The notes beneath the pieces are model-generated. The model saw only the letters and a program-made list of their open reading frames with translations, was not told the origin of the DNA and did no database searches. The translations under genes were made by a program, and so were the position numbers. From Paractinoplanes atraurantiacus (GTDB lineage: Bacteria; Actinomycetota; Actinomycetes; Mycobacteriales; Micromonosporaceae), in assembly GCF_900215205.1 (NCBI RefSeq), contig NZ_OBDY01000001.1, positions 1,174,786 to 1,238,785 on the forward strand: a stretch of DNA of 64,000 nucleotides. The letters are read 5' to 3'. Below are positions 40,329-50,163 of the stretch, piece after piece (positions within the stretch are counted from its first letter, which is position 1; every line of letters starts with the position of its first letter).

Positions 40329-41832
40329 GGGACTCGCCCATCCGCAGCTGGATCGCCTCGGAGACCTCGTCGCGGGCGGGCCGGTCCCGCCCGTCCAGGT
40401 CGGCGATCGTCCAGGCCAGCCGCAGCACCCGATCGAAGCCGCGTGCCGACAGCATTCCCCGGTCGAGAGCCTTCTGGAGTTCCGCGGTGTCGTGGGCCGG
40501 CAGCCGCCAGGGCGCCTGCCGCAGTTCAGGGCCCGGAATTTCGGCGTTGACCCGATCCCAGCGCGCCGCCGCCGCGGCGCGGGCCTTGGCCACCCGTTCG
40601 GACACCTCGGCCGACGTCGGCGCGGGAGCCGTCGCCGTCATCAGCTGCGCCGCCGTCAACGGATGCAGGGTCAGCCGGATGTCGACGCGGTCGAGCAGAG
40701 GCCCCGAGAGGCGCGCCAGATAGCGCCGGCGCGCCAGGGGTGTGCAGGTGCAGTTCTGGTCGCCGGCCGGGCTCGCGCAAGGACACGGGTTGGCCGCCAT
40801 GACCAGCTGCACCCGAGCGGGATATTGGATCGTCCCCTTCGCCCGGCCCAGGACCACATGGCCGGTCTCCAGCGGCTGGCGCAGGGCCTGCAGCGTGGAG
40901 TTTCTGATCTCCGCCGCCTCGTCGAGGAAGAGCACCCCGCGGTGGGCCAGCGACAACGCGCCCGGGCGGGGGATGCCGCTGCCGCCGCCGATCAGGGCCG
41001 CCGTGCTGGCCGTGTGGTGCGGCGCCTGAAACGGTGGCAGGCGGATCAGGCCCGCGTCCGGCGGGAGCCGCCCGGCGATCGAGTGCAGCGCCGTCACTTC
41101 GAGCGCCGCCTCGTCGCCGAGCTCGGGCAGGATCGACGGGAGGCGCTCAGCCAACATCGTCTTGCCGGCGCCCGGCGGTCCGAACAACGACAGATGGTGC
41201 CCGCCGGCGGCCGCGACCTCCAATCCGTAGCGTCCCAGCGCCTGCCCGGCGATGTCGCAGAGATCGGGGCCGGCCGGGGGAGAAGACGGCGCGGGCGGTG
41301 GCGGCTCGAGCAACTCCTCGCCGTCGCGGACGAAGGCGACCAACCGGCGCAGGCTGTCGACGGCGCGCACCGTCACCCCGGGCACGACGGTCGCCTCGCG
41401 GGCGTTGTCCAGCGGCACGACCACGCTGTGGATGCCGGCGCCGGCCGCCGCGGCCACCATCGGCAGCACGCCGCGCACCGGGCGCACGGCGCCGTCGAGA
41501 CCGAGCTCGCCGAGGATCACCACACCTTCGAGCGAGCTGGACGGCAGCTCGCCGGCGCCGGAGAGCAACGCCGCGGCGATGGCCAGGTCGAAGGCGCTGC
41601 CGTGTTTCGGTACGGCGGCCGGGAGCAGGTTGACCGTGATCCGGCGGTTCGGCCACTGCTGGCCCGAGTTGACCACCGCGGCTCGCACCCGGTCGCGGGC
41701 CTCGTGCAATGCCGTGTCCGGCAGTCCGGTCAGCACCACCGCCGGTAGCCCGGGGGACAGGTCGGCCTCCACCTCGACCAGATGGCCGGTCATGCCGACC
41801 AGGCCGACGCAGAGCACGCGCGCGTAGCTCAT
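40321..41832 (-). CDS. comM: ComM/YifB-type AAA+ ATPase (Mg-chelatase-like)
   Basis: 503 residues. N-terminal Lon-like domain (AVVLTGLPDTALHEARDRVR, GSAFDLAIAAALL, ILGELGLDGAVRPVRGVLPM), AAA+ domain with Walker A FGPPGAGKTMLAERLP, Walker B GVLFLDEAAE and a C-terminal domain with Cys-rich CPCASPAGDQNCTC. ComM is a branch-migration helicase for natural transformation. It overlaps yraN by one base and dprA by 8 nt. Confidence 0.95.
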   Translation of the reverse strand: MSYARVLCVGLVGMTGHLVEVEADLSPGLPAVVLTGLPDTALHEARDRVRAAVVNSGQQWPNRRITVNLLPAAVPKHGSAFDLAIAAALLSGAGELPSSSLEGVVILGELGLDGAVRPVRGVLPMVAAAAGAGIHSVVVPLDNAREATVVPGVTVRAVDSLRRLVAFVRDGEELLEPPPPAPSSPPAGPDLCDIAGQALGRYGLEVAAAGGHHLSLFGPPGAGKTMLAERLPSILPELGDEAALEVTALHSIAGRLPPDAGLIRLPPFQAPHHTASTAALIGGGSGIPRPGALSLAHRGVLFLDEAAEIRNSTLQALRQPLETGHVVLGRAKGTIQYPARVQLVMAANPCPCASPAGDQNCTCTPLARRRYLARLSGPLLDRVDIRLTLHPLTAAQLMTATAPAPTSAEVSERVAKARAAAAARWDRVNAEIPGPELRQAPWRLPAHDTAELQKALDRGMLSARGFDRVLRLAWTIADLDGRDRPARDEVSEAIQLRMGESHG

Positions 41833-42191
41833 CAGAACGCCCCGCGCGTGTGGTTGATCAGAGTGGCGCCCTTCTTCTGCGGCATCACCTCGACCACGTC
41901 GAAGCGCACGTCGCGGTAGCGCAGGCCGCTCTCGTCGAGCCAGCGACGGGCGAGCTGCCGCAGCTTGCGGACCTTGCGTGGGGTGATGGCCTCGGCGGGC
42001 GGGCCGTAGCTGTCGCCCAGCCGGGTCTTGACCTCGCAGATGACGAGGTCTTCGCCGTCGCGCAGGATCAGGTCGAGCTCGCCGTCGGCGCAGCGCCAGT
42101 TCTGGTCGAGGATCACGAGGCCCTCATCGCGGAAATGCTCGGCGGCGACCCGCTCGCCGTACGCGCCCACCGCCCGTCTTTGCGTCGTCAT
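41832..42191 (-). CDS. yraN: YraN/UPF0102 nuclease-like protein
   Basis: 119 residues from ATG 42191 (earlier in-frame starts are not needed). Restriction-endonuclease-like core: GAYGERVAAEHFRDEGLVIL, NWRCADGELDLILRDGEDLV, CEVKTRLGDSYG, where the E, D and ExK match the PD-(D/E)XK pattern. Function not firmly known; in actinobacteria it leads the yraN-comM-dprA operon, as here. Confidence 0.92.
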   Translation of the reverse strand: MTTQRRAVGAYGERVAAEHFRDEGLVILDQNWRCADGELDLILRDGEDLVICEVKTRLGDSYGPPAEAITPRKVRKLRQLARRWLDESGLRYRDVRFDVVEVMPQKKGATLINHTRGAF

Positions 42192-42336
42192 GGCCGTCAC
42201 CGTGCCCGGATCGGAGGCCGCGTGCGACCGGCCCTGTGGACGGAGCGCGATTGTGGAAAACCTCAGAGTCACCGGATCGGTGTGTTATGGGCCCACGTGT
42301 GGCATCGGCGACCGTGGTCACCTAAGTTGCGACATC

Positions 42337-42951
42337 GTGGAAGGACACCGCTACGCCGACGACTCCGAGCCGAGCTGGTACTCGGGCGGTCAGTACTCCC
42401 GGAGCACCAGCCCCGAAGTCTCCGGCTCCCATCAGATCGGCAACCCGTACGACTCGGGCATTCACGAACGGCCGAGCGGCGCGTTCCGCCTGCCCGAACA
42501 GCGGCCCGATTCCACCGGCAGTCATGCCCGGCCGGCCGAGACGGACGTGCGGGTGCCGGTCCGGGGTCCGGAATATCCGACGATCAAGCCGCCCGCGACG
42601 ACGGAGGAGAAGGTGGCGGAGCCCACCACCCTGGTGCCTCCCATCACGCCGCGAACCCCCGTCTACCAGTCCAAGCGTCCCGCGACGTCCTTCCTCGTCG
42701 CGATCGTCATGATCGTCCTGTTGATCCCCGTCGTGCGCCTTCTGTTCGACGTCACCTTCACCGGCGACCCGTCGGCCGGCGCCATCGTCCCGGCGGTGCT
42801 GCTCACGCTGGGCTTCGCGCTCACCGGCATCGGGCTCTTCGCGGTGGCCCGGGGCGGTTCGATCACGCGCGAGGCCTGGGTGCGCCCTCCGGTGGCGTAC
42901 CTCCCGGTGGGTTTGATCCTGCTCATCGCGGCCGGGCTGGCGACGGGATAG
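42337..42951 (+). CDS. Membrane protein with long disordered N-terminus
   Basis: 204 residues from GTG 42337. The first ~105 residues are polar and disordered ([18 protein letters not shown] and Pro-rich stretches). Three hydrophobic segments follow ([57 protein letters not shown]). It is divergent from yraN; a TAAGTT at about 42323 may be its -10. No family recognised. Confidence 0.7.
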   Translation: MEGHRYADDSEPSWYSGGQYSRSTSPEVSGSHQIGNPYDSGIHERPSGAFRLPEQRPDSTGSHARPAETDVRVPVRGPEYPTIKPPATTEEKVAEPTTLVPPITPRTPVYQSKRPATSFLVAIVMIVLLIPVVRLLFDVTFTGDPSAGAIVPAVLLTLGFALTGIGLFAVARGGSITREAWVRPPVAYLPVGLILLIAAGLATG

Positions 42952-43107
42952 GAGGCCGCTCGAAGCTTGGCGTATGCTGGTTGCCGGCGACCGCCTAGCG
43001 CGGCCGACCTCGCGCGCCCTCCGCCGGGTTCTCAACCTCCGGCGGCGACGGCCCTCCCTGGTCTCGATCATCTCGGGTCCGACTGTGGCCGGCGACCGGG
43101 CGCCAGG

Positions 43108-43128
43108 GCGCTCACCGCCGGTGAGCGC
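43108..43128 (+). promoter_or_regulatory. Hairpin just upstream of rpsB
   Basis: gcgctcacc-gcc-ggtgagcgc, a perfect 9-bp stem with a 3-nt loop ending 31 nt before the rpsB ATG. The tight loop and place in the leader suggest either an attenuator-type structure or a binding site for autoregulation by S2. There is no T-run. Confidence 0.45.
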
Positions 43129-43159
43129 GCCAACCAGGGACGACAGGGAGCAACCCACC

Positions 43160-44044
43160 ATGGCCGTCGTGACCATGCGCCAGCTGCTGGAGAGCGGTGT
43201 CCACTTCGGGCACCAGACCCGCCGCTGGAACCCGAAGATGAAGCGCTTCATCTTCACCGAGCGCAACGGTATCTACATCATCGACCTGCGCCAGACCCTC
43301 GACTACATCGAGAAGGCCTACGCGTACGTGCGTGACACCGTCGCCGAGGGTGGCCACATCCTCTTCGTCGGCACCAAGAAGCAGGCGCAGGAGGCCATCG
43401 CCGAGCAGGCGACGCGGGTCGGCCAGCCGTACGTGAACCACCGCTGGCTGGGCGGCATGCTCACCAACTTCCAGACGGTGTACAAGCGCCTGCAGCGGAT
43501 GAAGGAGCTCGAGGCCCTGGGTGACCTGAGCGGTACCGCCGCCGGGTACACCAAGAAGGAGACCCTGCAGCTCTTCCGCGAGAAGACCAAGCTCACCAAG
43601 ACCCTCGGCGGTCTGCGTGACATGACCAAGACGCCGTCGGCGATCTGGGTCGTGGACACCAAGAAGGAGCACATCGCCGTCGACGAGGCCCGCAAGCTGG
43701 GCATCCCGGTCATCGCGGTGCTGGACACCAACTGTGACCCGGACGAGGTCGACTTCCCGATCCCGGGCAACGACGACGCGATCCGCTCGGCCGAGCTGCT
43801 GACCAAGGTCATCGCCGCCGCCGTGGCCGACGGCCTCATCGCCCGCTCCGGCCGTGGCCGTGGTGGCGCCGACGAGAAGCCCGAGCCGGGCACCGTCGCC
43901 GCCGGCGAGCCGCTGCCCGAGTGGGAGCGCGACCTGTACGAGGGCGCCGAGAAGAAGGCCGCCGAGGCCCCCGCCGAGGCTCCGGCCGCGGCTCCCGCCG
44001 CTGAGGCCGAGCCCGTGCCGGCCGCCGCGACGCCCGCCGAGTAA
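43160..44044 (+). CDS. rpsB: 30S ribosomal protein S2
   Basis: 294 residues. S2 core: [70 protein letters not shown] long Ala/Pro/Glu-rich C-terminal tail, as in other actinobacteria. Ribosome site gggag at 43146. Starts the rpsB-tsf operon. Confidence 0.97.
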   Translation: MAVVTMRQLLESGVHFGHQTRRWNPKMKRFIFTERNGIYIIDLRQTLDYIEKAYAYVRDTVAEGGHILFVGTKKQAQEAIAEQATRVGQPYVNHRWLGGMLTNFQTVYKRLQRMKELEALGDLSGTAAGYTKKETLQLFREKTKLTKTLGGLRDMTKTPSAIWVVDTKKEHIAVDEARKLGIPVIAVLDTNCDPDEVDFPIPGNDDAIRSAELLTKVIAAAVADGLIARSGRGRGGADEKPEPGTVAAGEPLPEWERDLYEGAEKKAAEAPAEAPAAAPAAEAEPVPAAATPAE

Positions 44045-44079
44045 GTCAGCCAAACCCGAACTGACATCGAGAGAGAGTC

Positions 44080-44910
44080 ATGGCTAACTACAGCGCCGCG
44101 GACGTGAAGAAGCTCCGCGATCTGACCGCTGCCGGCATGATGGACTGCAAGAAGGCCCTCGACGAGGCGGACGGCGACTTCGACAAGGCCGTCGAGTTCC
44201 TGCGCATCAAGGGTGCGAAGGACGTCGGCAAGCGGGCCGGCCGCACCGCGGCCAACGGCATCGTGGCCCACTCGGGCAGCGCGCTGCTCGAGCTCAACTG
44301 CGAGACCGACTTCGTCGCCAAGACCCCCGACTTCGTCGCGCTGGGTCAGCGGCTGGTCGAGTTCGGCGCGCAGAACAAGCTCGCCGACGCCGCGGCCCTC
44401 TCGGCCGCCGTGCTCGAGGACGGCAAGTCGGTCGCCGACACCATCCAGGAGTACTCGGCCAAGATCGGCGAGAAGATCGTCCTGAACCGCTTCGTGATCG
44501 TCGACGGCACCGTCGCGGTCTACCTGCACCGCAAGGCGCAGGACCTCCCGCCGCAGGTCGGCGTCCTGGTGGCCTACTCGGGCAAGGACGACGAGGCGGC
44601 CGACGCGGACGCCCGTGGCATCGGCATGCAGATCGCCGCCATGCGCCCGCGCTTCCTCACCCGCGAGGAGGTGCCGGCCGAGGTCGTCGAGTCCGAGCGC
44701 CGCATCGCCGAGGAGACCGCCAAGGAGGAGGGCAAGCCCGAGAAGGCCCTGCCCAAGATCGTCGAGGGCCGGGTGAACTCCTTCTTCAAGGACTACGTCC
44801 TGCTCGAGCAGTCGTCGGTCGTCGACAACAAGAAGACGGTCAAGCAGATCGCGGAGGAGGCCGGGCTGAACATCACCCGGTTCGTCCGGTTCGAGGTCGG
44901 CCAGGAGTAA
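44080..44910 (+). CDS. tsf: Elongation factor Ts
   Basis: 276 residues. N-terminal UBA-like part ([20 protein letters not shown]), EF-Tu contact [10 protein letters not shown], and the core and dimerisation regions to [16 protein letters not shown]. It restores GTP on EF-Tu. 35 nt after rpsB with ribosome site gagagag; a strong hairpin follows. Confidence 0.97.
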   Translation: MANYSAADVKKLRDLTAAGMMDCKKALDEADGDFDKAVEFLRIKGAKDVGKRAGRTAANGIVAHSGSALLELNCETDFVAKTPDFVALGQRLVEFGAQNKLADAAALSAAVLEDGKSVADTIQEYSAKIGEKIVLNRFVIVDGTVAVYLHRKAQDLPPQVGVLVAYSGKDDEAADADARGIGMQIAAMRPRFLTREEVPAEVVESERRIAEETAKEEGKPEKALPKIVEGRVNSFFKDYVLLEQSSVVDNKKTVKQIAEEAGLNITRFVRFEVGQE

Positions 44911-44935
44911 TCCCGGCTACCGAGCTTGAGGCTAG

Positions 44936-44969
44936 GGAGGCCGGGGACGCGATTCTGCGCCCGGCCTCC
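44936..44969 (+). terminator. Hairpin after tsf
   Basis: Perfect 10-bp stem ggaggccggg / cccggcctcc with a 14-nt loop, 26 nt after the tsf stop. It separates rpsB-tsf from pyrH. Just beyond it the palindrome ctcagctgag precedes pyrH. Confidence 0.65.
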
Positions 44970-45015
44970 TCCTCACATAAGGTCTCAGCTGAGTACTAAG
45001 AGAAGGCGGGTCTCG

Positions 45016-45732
45016 ATGGTGACCGACAAGCCCAAGCGCGTCGTGCTGAAGCTCTCCGGCGAGGTGTTCGGTGGTGGCGCGGTCGGCGTCGACCCCGACG
45101 TCGTGCAGGGCATCGCCGGCCAGATCGCCACCGTCATCCGCCGGGGCATCCAGGTCGCCGTCGTGGTCGGCGGCGGCAACTTCTTCCGCGGCGCCGAGCT
45201 GCAGAAGCGCGGCATGGACCGCAACCGGGCCGACTACATGGGCATGCTCGGCACCGTGATGAACGCGCTCGCCCTGCAGGACTTCCTGGAGAAGGAAGGC
45301 ATCGAGACGCGGGTGCAGACCGCGATCACGATGGCCCAGGTCGCCGAGCCGTACATCCCTTTGCGCGCCATCCGCCACCTCGAGAAGGGCCGCGCGGTCA
45401 TCTTCGGCGCCGGCGCCGGCATGCCGTACTTCTCCACCGACACCGTCACCGCCCAGCGCGCCCTCGAGATCCACGCGGACATCGTGCTGATGAGCAAGAA
45501 CGGTGTGGACGGCGTCTACACGGCCGATCCGCGCATCGATCCCACCGCGCAGAAGCTCGACAGCGCCACCTATCAGGAGATCCTGCAGCGCGGGCTGCGG
45601 GTCGCCGACCAGGCCGCGTTCAGCCTCTGCGAGGAGAACAAGCTGCCGATGCTGGTGTTCGGCGCGGAGGGCGACGACACCATCGTGCGCGCCGTCAGCG
45701 GCGACAAGATCGGCACCCTGATCACCGCCTAG
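45016..45732 (+). CDS. pyrH: UMP kinase
   Basis: 238 residues from ATG 45016 (agaaggcgg ribosome site). [47 protein letters not shown], and [18 protein letters not shown] are those of the bacterial UMP kinase, a hexamer regulated by GTP and UTP. It makes UDP for RNA and cell-wall precursors. Confidence 0.96.
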   Translation: MVTDKPKRVVLKLSGEVFGGGAVGVDPDVVQGIAGQIATVIRRGIQVAVVVGGGNFFRGAELQKRGMDRNRADYMGMLGTVMNALALQDFLEKEGIETRVQTAITMAQVAEPYIPLRAIRHLEKGRAVIFGAGAGMPYFSTDTVTAQRALEIHADIVLMSKNGVDGVYTADPRIDPTAQKLDSATYQEILQRGLRVADQAAFSLCEENKLPMLVFGAEGDDTIVRAVSGDKIGTLITA

Positions 45733-45784
45733 ACCCCTCGATATCCCCGTACCACCGAGAAAAGCTAGGAGGCGAGAAGAGCCG

Positions 45785-46342
45785 GTGATCGACGAGACCC
45801 TCTTCGAGGCCGAGGAAAAGATGGAGAGCGCGGTCGAGCACGCCAAGGAGGAGTTCGCCGCCATTCGCACGGGGCGGGCCACCCCGGCCATGTTCTCCAA
45901 GATCCTGGTGGACTACTACGGCGCGCCCACGCCGGTGACGCAGATGGCCTCGGTCGGCGTCCCCGAGCCGCGCATGGTGATCGTGAAGCCCTACGACACG
46001 TCCCAGCTGGGGCCGATCGAGCGGGCGATCCGTGACTCCGACCTCGGTGTCAACCCCAACAACGAGGGCACTCAGCTGCGCATCCACCTGCCGCAGATGA
46101 CCGAGGAGCGGCGCCGCGAGATGATCAAGGTCGCGCGCTCCAAGGCGGAGGAGGGCCGGGTGGCCATCCGTAACGTGCGCCGCAAGGCCAAGGAGCAGAT
46201 CGACCGTCTGGTCAAGGACGGCGAGACCGGCGAGGACGAGGGCCGCCGCGCCGAGAAGGAGCTCGATGACGTGACCCACCGTTACGTCGCCGTCGTGGAC
46301 GAGCTCGTCAAGCACAAGGAATCCGAGTTGCTCGAGGTCTGA
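45785..46342 (+). CDS. frr: Ribosome recycling factor
   Basis: 185 residues from GTG. Three-helix bundle sequence ([74 protein letters not shown]). It splits post-termination ribosomes together with EF-G. The stop shares a base with the cdsA start. Confidence 0.97.
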   Translation: MIDETLFEAEEKMESAVEHAKEEFAAIRTGRATPAMFSKILVDYYGAPTPVTQMASVGVPEPRMVIVKPYDTSQLGPIERAIRDSDLGVNPNNEGTQLRIHLPQMTEERRREMIKVARSKAEEGRVAIRNVRRKAKEQIDRLVKDGETGEDEGRRAEKELDDVTHRYVAVVDELVKHKESELLEV

Positions 46343-47328
46343 TGTCATACCTCGATCCGCGTGCCGGGCGCACTTCCGGCGACGACACGGCCTGGCACGC
46401 GGCCGAGGATGTGCCCACGGGTCCGCTGCCAGTGGTCGAGCCTTCGCAACCCGAGCCTAAGAAGGGCCCGGGCAAGCGCCGTGCCGGCAAGGGAGTGGGC
46501 GAGCCCACGACCAGCCGTGCCGGGCGCAACCTGCCGGCCGCCATCGGGGTCGGCGTCGGCCTCGTCGTCGCCGTCCTCGCCTCTCTGCTCTTCTGGGAGC
46601 CGGCCTTCTTCGCCGTGATCGCTGTCGCGTCCGGTGTCGGTGTCTGGGAGATGACCCGGGCCCTGCGCTCGGCGGGCGCCAACGCGCCGGCCGTCCCGCT
46701 GATCGGCGGCTCGGTCCTGATGACCGGCCTGGCCTGGTACAGCGGCACCGACGCCCTGCTGATCGGCCTGGTGGTCACCGTGCTGGCCGCGATCGTCTGG
46801 CGGCTGGCCGACGGCGCCGAGGCCTTCCGCCGCGACCTGACGGCAAGCGTGCTGGTCGCGGTCTACGTGCCGTTCCTGCTCAGCTTCGGCATCCTGCTCT
46901 TCCTGCCCGATCACGACAAAGGCCAGTGGCGGGTGCTCTGCACGCTGCTCGCCGTTGTGCTCTCCGACACCGGCGGCTACGCGACCGGCGTGTTCTTCGG
47001 CAAGCACAAGATGGCCCCGTCGATCAGCCCCGGCAAGACCTGGGAGGGCTTCGCCGGCTCGGTCTGCGCCTCGGCGATCGGCAGCGCGCTGCTGCTCTAC
47101 TTCCTGCTCGACATCCAGGTGTACTGGGGTCTGCTGTTCGGCGCCCTGATCTCGGTGGTCGCGGTGATCGGCGACCTGGCCGAGTCGATGCTCAAGCGCG
47201 ATCTGGGCGTCAAGGACATGAGCAACCTGCTGCCCGGCCACGGCGGCCTGATGGACCGGCTCGACTCGATCCTGTTCGCCGTGCCCACCGCGTACCTCCT
47301 CTTCGCCCTGATCGCGTGGGCCCAGTGA
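46342..47328 (+). CDS. cdsA: Phosphatidate cytidylyltransferase
   Basis: 328 residues. About 60 hydrophilic N-terminal residues, then eight or so membrane segments, and the family signature near the end ([44 protein letters not shown]) with the metal-binding Asp residues. It makes CDP-diacylglycerol from phosphatidate and CTP. Coupled to frr, as in other actinobacteria. Confidence 0.95.
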   Translation: MSYLDPRAGRTSGDDTAWHAAEDVPTGPLPVVEPSQPEPKKGPGKRRAGKGVGEPTTSRAGRNLPAAIGVGVGLVVAVLASLLFWEPAFFAVIAVASGVGVWEMTRALRSAGANAPAVPLIGGSVLMTGLAWYSGTDALLIGLVVTVLAAIVWRLADGAEAFRRDLTASVLVAVYVPFLLSFGILLFLPDHDKGQWRVLCTLLAVVLSDTGGYATGVFFGKHKMAPSISPGKTWEGFAGSVCASAIGSALLLYFLLDIQVYWGLLFGALISVVAVIGDLAESMLKRDLGVKDMSNLLPGHGGLMDRLDSILFAVPTAYLLFALIAWAQ

Positions 47329-47359
47329 ACTTCCCCGAGCGTGCGAGACTTGTTCTGCC

Positions 47360-48535
47360 ATGACGATTCTTCCGGTCATCCCGACCAGCCCCGACAAGCC
47401 CGATGCGGTCACCACCCGTCGCCGCCCCGCCATGCCCCCGCGGCACCTCGCCGACATGGACCTCGCCGCCCGCCAGGCCGCGGTGACCGCCCTCGGCGAG
47501 CCCGCGTTCCGCGCGAAGCAGCTCTCCACCCACTACTTCGGCCGGCTCGTGCGCGACATCGACGAGATGACCGACCTGCCCGCCAAGACGCGCGCCCGGC
47601 TCACCGGTGACCTGCTGCCCACGCTGCTGACCCCGGTCCGTGAGCTGGCCTGCGACGAGGGCGCCACGCGCAAGGCGCTGTGGCGGCTGCACGACGGCGC
47701 GCTGGTCGAGAGCGTCCTCATGGGCTACCCCGACCGGGTGACCGCCTGCGTCTCCAGCCAGGCCGGCTGCGGCATGGCCTGCCCGTTCTGCGCGACCGGC
47801 CAGCAGGGCCTGACCCGCAACCTGTCGGTCGCCGAGATCGTCGACCAGGTCGTCTACCTGGCCGGTGTCGCCGCCTCGGGCGCGGTCACCGGCTCGCCGC
47901 CGCGGCTGTCCCGCGTCGTCTTCATGGGCATGGGCGAGCCGCTGGCCAACTACCCCCGCGTGATCGAGGCGGTCCGCCGGCTGACCACCCCGGCGCCGGA
48001 GGGCCTGGGACTTTCGCAACGGCACATAACCGTCTCCACCGTGGGACTAGTGCCCGCTATGCGCCGGCTGACGGCCGAAGACCTGAACGTGACCCTTGCG
48101 CTGTCCCTGCACGCCCCCGATGATGATCTGCGCGATGAGCTAGTGCCCGTCAACCAGCGTTGGAAGGTGGCCGAGGTGCTCGATGCCGCGTTCGACTACG
48201 CGGCGCAGACGGGACGCCGGATCTCGATCGAGTACGCCCTGATCAGGGACGTCAACGATCAGCCCTGGCGTGCCGACCTGCTCGGCAAGCTGTTGCACGG
48301 CAAGCTGGCGCATGTGAATCTCATCCCGCTCAACCCGACACCGGGCAGCAAGTGGGATGCGAGCCCGAAACCGGTCGAGCGCGAGTTCGTCCGCCGCCTC
48401 CGTGAGGCCGGAGTGTCGACGACGGTTCGCGACACCCGGGGCCGGGAGATCGACGGCGCGTGCGGCCAGCTGGCCGCGGGCGAGCTTACGGAGGCGAGCG
48501 CTGGGGGCGCCGCCGACGCGGAGGTGGCACAGTGA
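47360..48535 (+). CDS. rlmN: Dual-specificity 23S rRNA/tRNA A2 methyltransferase RlmN
   Basis: 391 residues. Radical-SAM cluster motif [33 protein letters not shown] and [15 protein letters not shown] are present, as are Cys near the N-terminal part and the C-terminal CG in GACGQLA used for methyl transfer. It methylates A2503 of 23S rRNA and A37 of tRNA. ATG 47360. Confidence 0.95.
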   Translation: MTILPVIPTSPDKPDAVTTRRRPAMPPRHLADMDLAARQAAVTALGEPAFRAKQLSTHYFGRLVRDIDEMTDLPAKTRARLTGDLLPTLLTPVRELACDEGATRKALWRLHDGALVESVLMGYPDRVTACVSSQAGCGMACPFCATGQQGLTRNLSVAEIVDQVVYLAGVAASGAVTGSPPRLSRVVFMGMGEPLANYPRVIEAVRRLTTPAPEGLGLSQRHITVSTVGLVPAMRRLTAEDLNVTLALSLHAPDDDLRDELVPVNQRWKVAEVLDAAFDYAAQTGRRISIEYALIRDVNDQPWRADLLGKLLHGKLAHVNLIPLNPTPGSKWDASPKPVEREFVRRLREAGVSTTVRDTRGREIDGACGQLAAGELTEASAGGAADAEVAQ

Positions 48536-48572
48536 CTGGGCTCAGGTCCCAGCGAGCGGAGTGGGAGACGTT

Positions 48573-49754
48573 GTGACGAGTCAGGGGCAGCGTTTCCGGC
48601 GGCGTGCGCTGCGCCGCGGCTACAAGGTCGATGAGGTCGACGCCTTCCTGGACCGGGTCGAGGCCACGCTGGCCGGCGAGCAGTCCGGCCCGCCCGTGGG
48701 CGCGCAGGAGGTGCACGACGTGGTCTTCCGCGTGCGCTTCGGCGGCTACGACGAGTGGCAGGTCGACCTTCACCTTGACCGCGTCGAGCGCCAGCTGGCC
48801 GAGCTCGAGGACCGCGGCGGCCGTGGCGCCCCCGCGCCCGACCCGATGCGCGACTCGCTCCGCGGCGGCCTCACCACGGGCAGCTTCGCGCGCCCGCCGG
48901 CCGGCGCCAACACCGGCAGCATCAACGCGGCCGCCGCCGGGCGGATGGCGCCGCCCACCGAGCGCCTGCCCGCCCCGCCGATCCGGGACGACCGCATGCC
49001 CGACCGGATGCCGCCCCCGGACCGGATGGCGCCCGACCGCATGCAGCAGCAGCGCCCGCAGATGCCGCCGCCCGACCCGTACGGCGGCCGTTTCGACGAG
49101 CCGACCGGCTACGGTCAGCCGCCGCAGCCTCAGCTGCCACAGCGCCCGGCTCAGCAGCCGCCCCCGCCGGCGTACGACCCGCGGGATCAGCGGGACCCCC
49201 GTGACCCTCGCGGCTACGACCAGGGCGGGTACGACCAGGGCTTCGACAACACCGGTGGTTTCGACAACACGGGCGGGTTCGACGGCTTCGAGGCCGGCCG
49301 GCACGGCAAGACCGACATGACGGCCGAGATCCGCATGCCCCGTGAGCAGGACCCGCGCGGCTACGGCGCCCCGCCGCCGATGGGTGGCCCCCCGATGGGT
49401 GGCCCGCCGCCCATGGGCAACGCCCCGATGAGCGGCGCGCCGCAGGGCGGCTACGGCGGACCGCCGCAGCCGCAGCTCCCGCCGCCGATGGGCGAGCCGG
49501 GTGGCGAGCTCTACCGCGTCGACCAGCTGCGCCGCACGTTCCAGCCCCGTCGCTTCGGCAGCGGCTACGACCCGATGCAGGTCGACCGGCTGTTCGAAGG
49601 CATCCTGCAGGCGATGACCGGGCGCGGGCCCATGCCCGTACCGGAAAACGATCTTGACATGCTGCAGTTCGGCCTCGTGCCGGGTGGCTACTTCGAGGCC
49701 GAGGTGGACGCCGCGTTGCGCGAGGTCAAGGACATCCTCACCAGACGCCGATAA
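48573..49754 (+). CDS. DivIVA-domain protein with three GYxxxxVD-type motifs and a disordered linker
   Basis: 393 residues from GTG 48573. Two DivIVA-like units lie near the N-terminus (RRRALRRGYKVDEVDAFLDR and RVRFGGYDEWQVDLHLDRVE), and one near the C-terminus (RRFGSGYDPMQVDRLFEGIL). About 200 residues of Pro/Gly/Met/Gln/Asp-rich low-complexity sequence separate them, with short repeats (FDNTGGFD). The first and third units carry the G-Y-x-x-x-x-V-D core of DivIVA proteins, which bind curved membrane and organise the polar growth machinery. It is not the long coiled-coil Wag31/DivIVA itself. A clear terminator follows. Confidence 0.8.
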   Translation: MTSQGQRFRRRALRRGYKVDEVDAFLDRVEATLAGEQSGPPVGAQEVHDVVFRVRFGGYDEWQVDLHLDRVERQLAELEDRGGRGAPAPDPMRDSLRGGLTTGSFARPPAGANTGSINAAAAGRMAPPTERLPAPPIRDDRMPDRMPPPDRMAPDRMQQQRPQMPPPDPYGGRFDEPTGYGQPPQPQLPQRPAQQPPPPAYDPRDQRDPRDPRGYDQGGYDQGFDNTGGFDNTGGFDGFEAGRHGKTDMTAEIRMPREQDPRGYGAPPPMGGPPMGGPPPMGNAPMSGAPQGGYGGPPQPQLPPPMGEPGGELYRVDQLRRTFQPRRFGSGYDPMQVDRLFEGILQAMTGRGPMPVPENDLDMLQFGLVPGGYFEAEVDAALREVKDILTRRR

Positions 49755-49758
49755 AAGG

Positions 49759-49785
49759 AAAAGGGGCCCTGACGGGCCCCTTTTT
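49759..49785 (+). terminator. Rho-independent terminator of the DivIVA-like gene
   Basis: An 11-bp perfect stem aaaaggggccc / gggcccctttt with loop tgac, and T-run ttttt. It begins 5 nt after the TAA. It also ends near the convergent DUF2631 stop (49800) and could act in both directions because of the A-run on the other side. Confidence 0.88.
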
Positions 49786-49799
49786 CGTGATGCGCGAGA

Positions 49800-50036
49800 T
49801 TACTGCTCGCTCGGGCGCAGACCCCGGCGGCGGAGCACGGCGTCGGCGATCACCGCGACGACGAGGCCGACCGCGAAGACGACGAGCCAGATGTTCTCGG
49901 TGTTGCCCTCGTGGTTGCCCCAGAAGAACATCAGGATGACGATCGCCGAGATGATCGCGCCCTTCTGTCCCCGCCTCCGGTTGCCCGGCTTGAGCTGATC
50001 GGGCGCGTAGACCTCTTCATGTTCTTCCGCAGACAC
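49800..50036 (-). CDS. DUF2631 membrane protein
   Basis: 78 residues from GTG 50036 (aaggactccggc upstream); an ATG at 50066 adds 10 residues. HEEVYAPDQLKPGNRRRGQK precedes two membrane segments (AIISAIVILMFFWG, NIWLVVFAVGLVVAVIADAVL) and RRRGLR, the DUF2631 pattern. The family is actinobacterial and typically lies in the rlmN-dxr region. Function unknown. Confidence 0.82.
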   Translation of the reverse strand: MSAEEHEEVYAPDQLKPGNRRRGQKGAIISAIVILMFFWGNHEGNTENIWLVVFAVGLVVAVIADAVLRRRGLRPSEQ

Positions 50037-50163
50037 GCCGGAGTCCTTCCTCGAAGGCGTTCTCATCCCTGATCAGTCTCGCACGGCGGCTCCGCGCGCG
50101 GACCACCAACCCGGACCCGGTACCTTCGATGCGGTCGGGTTCTTGGATCGAGGGAGTTAAACG

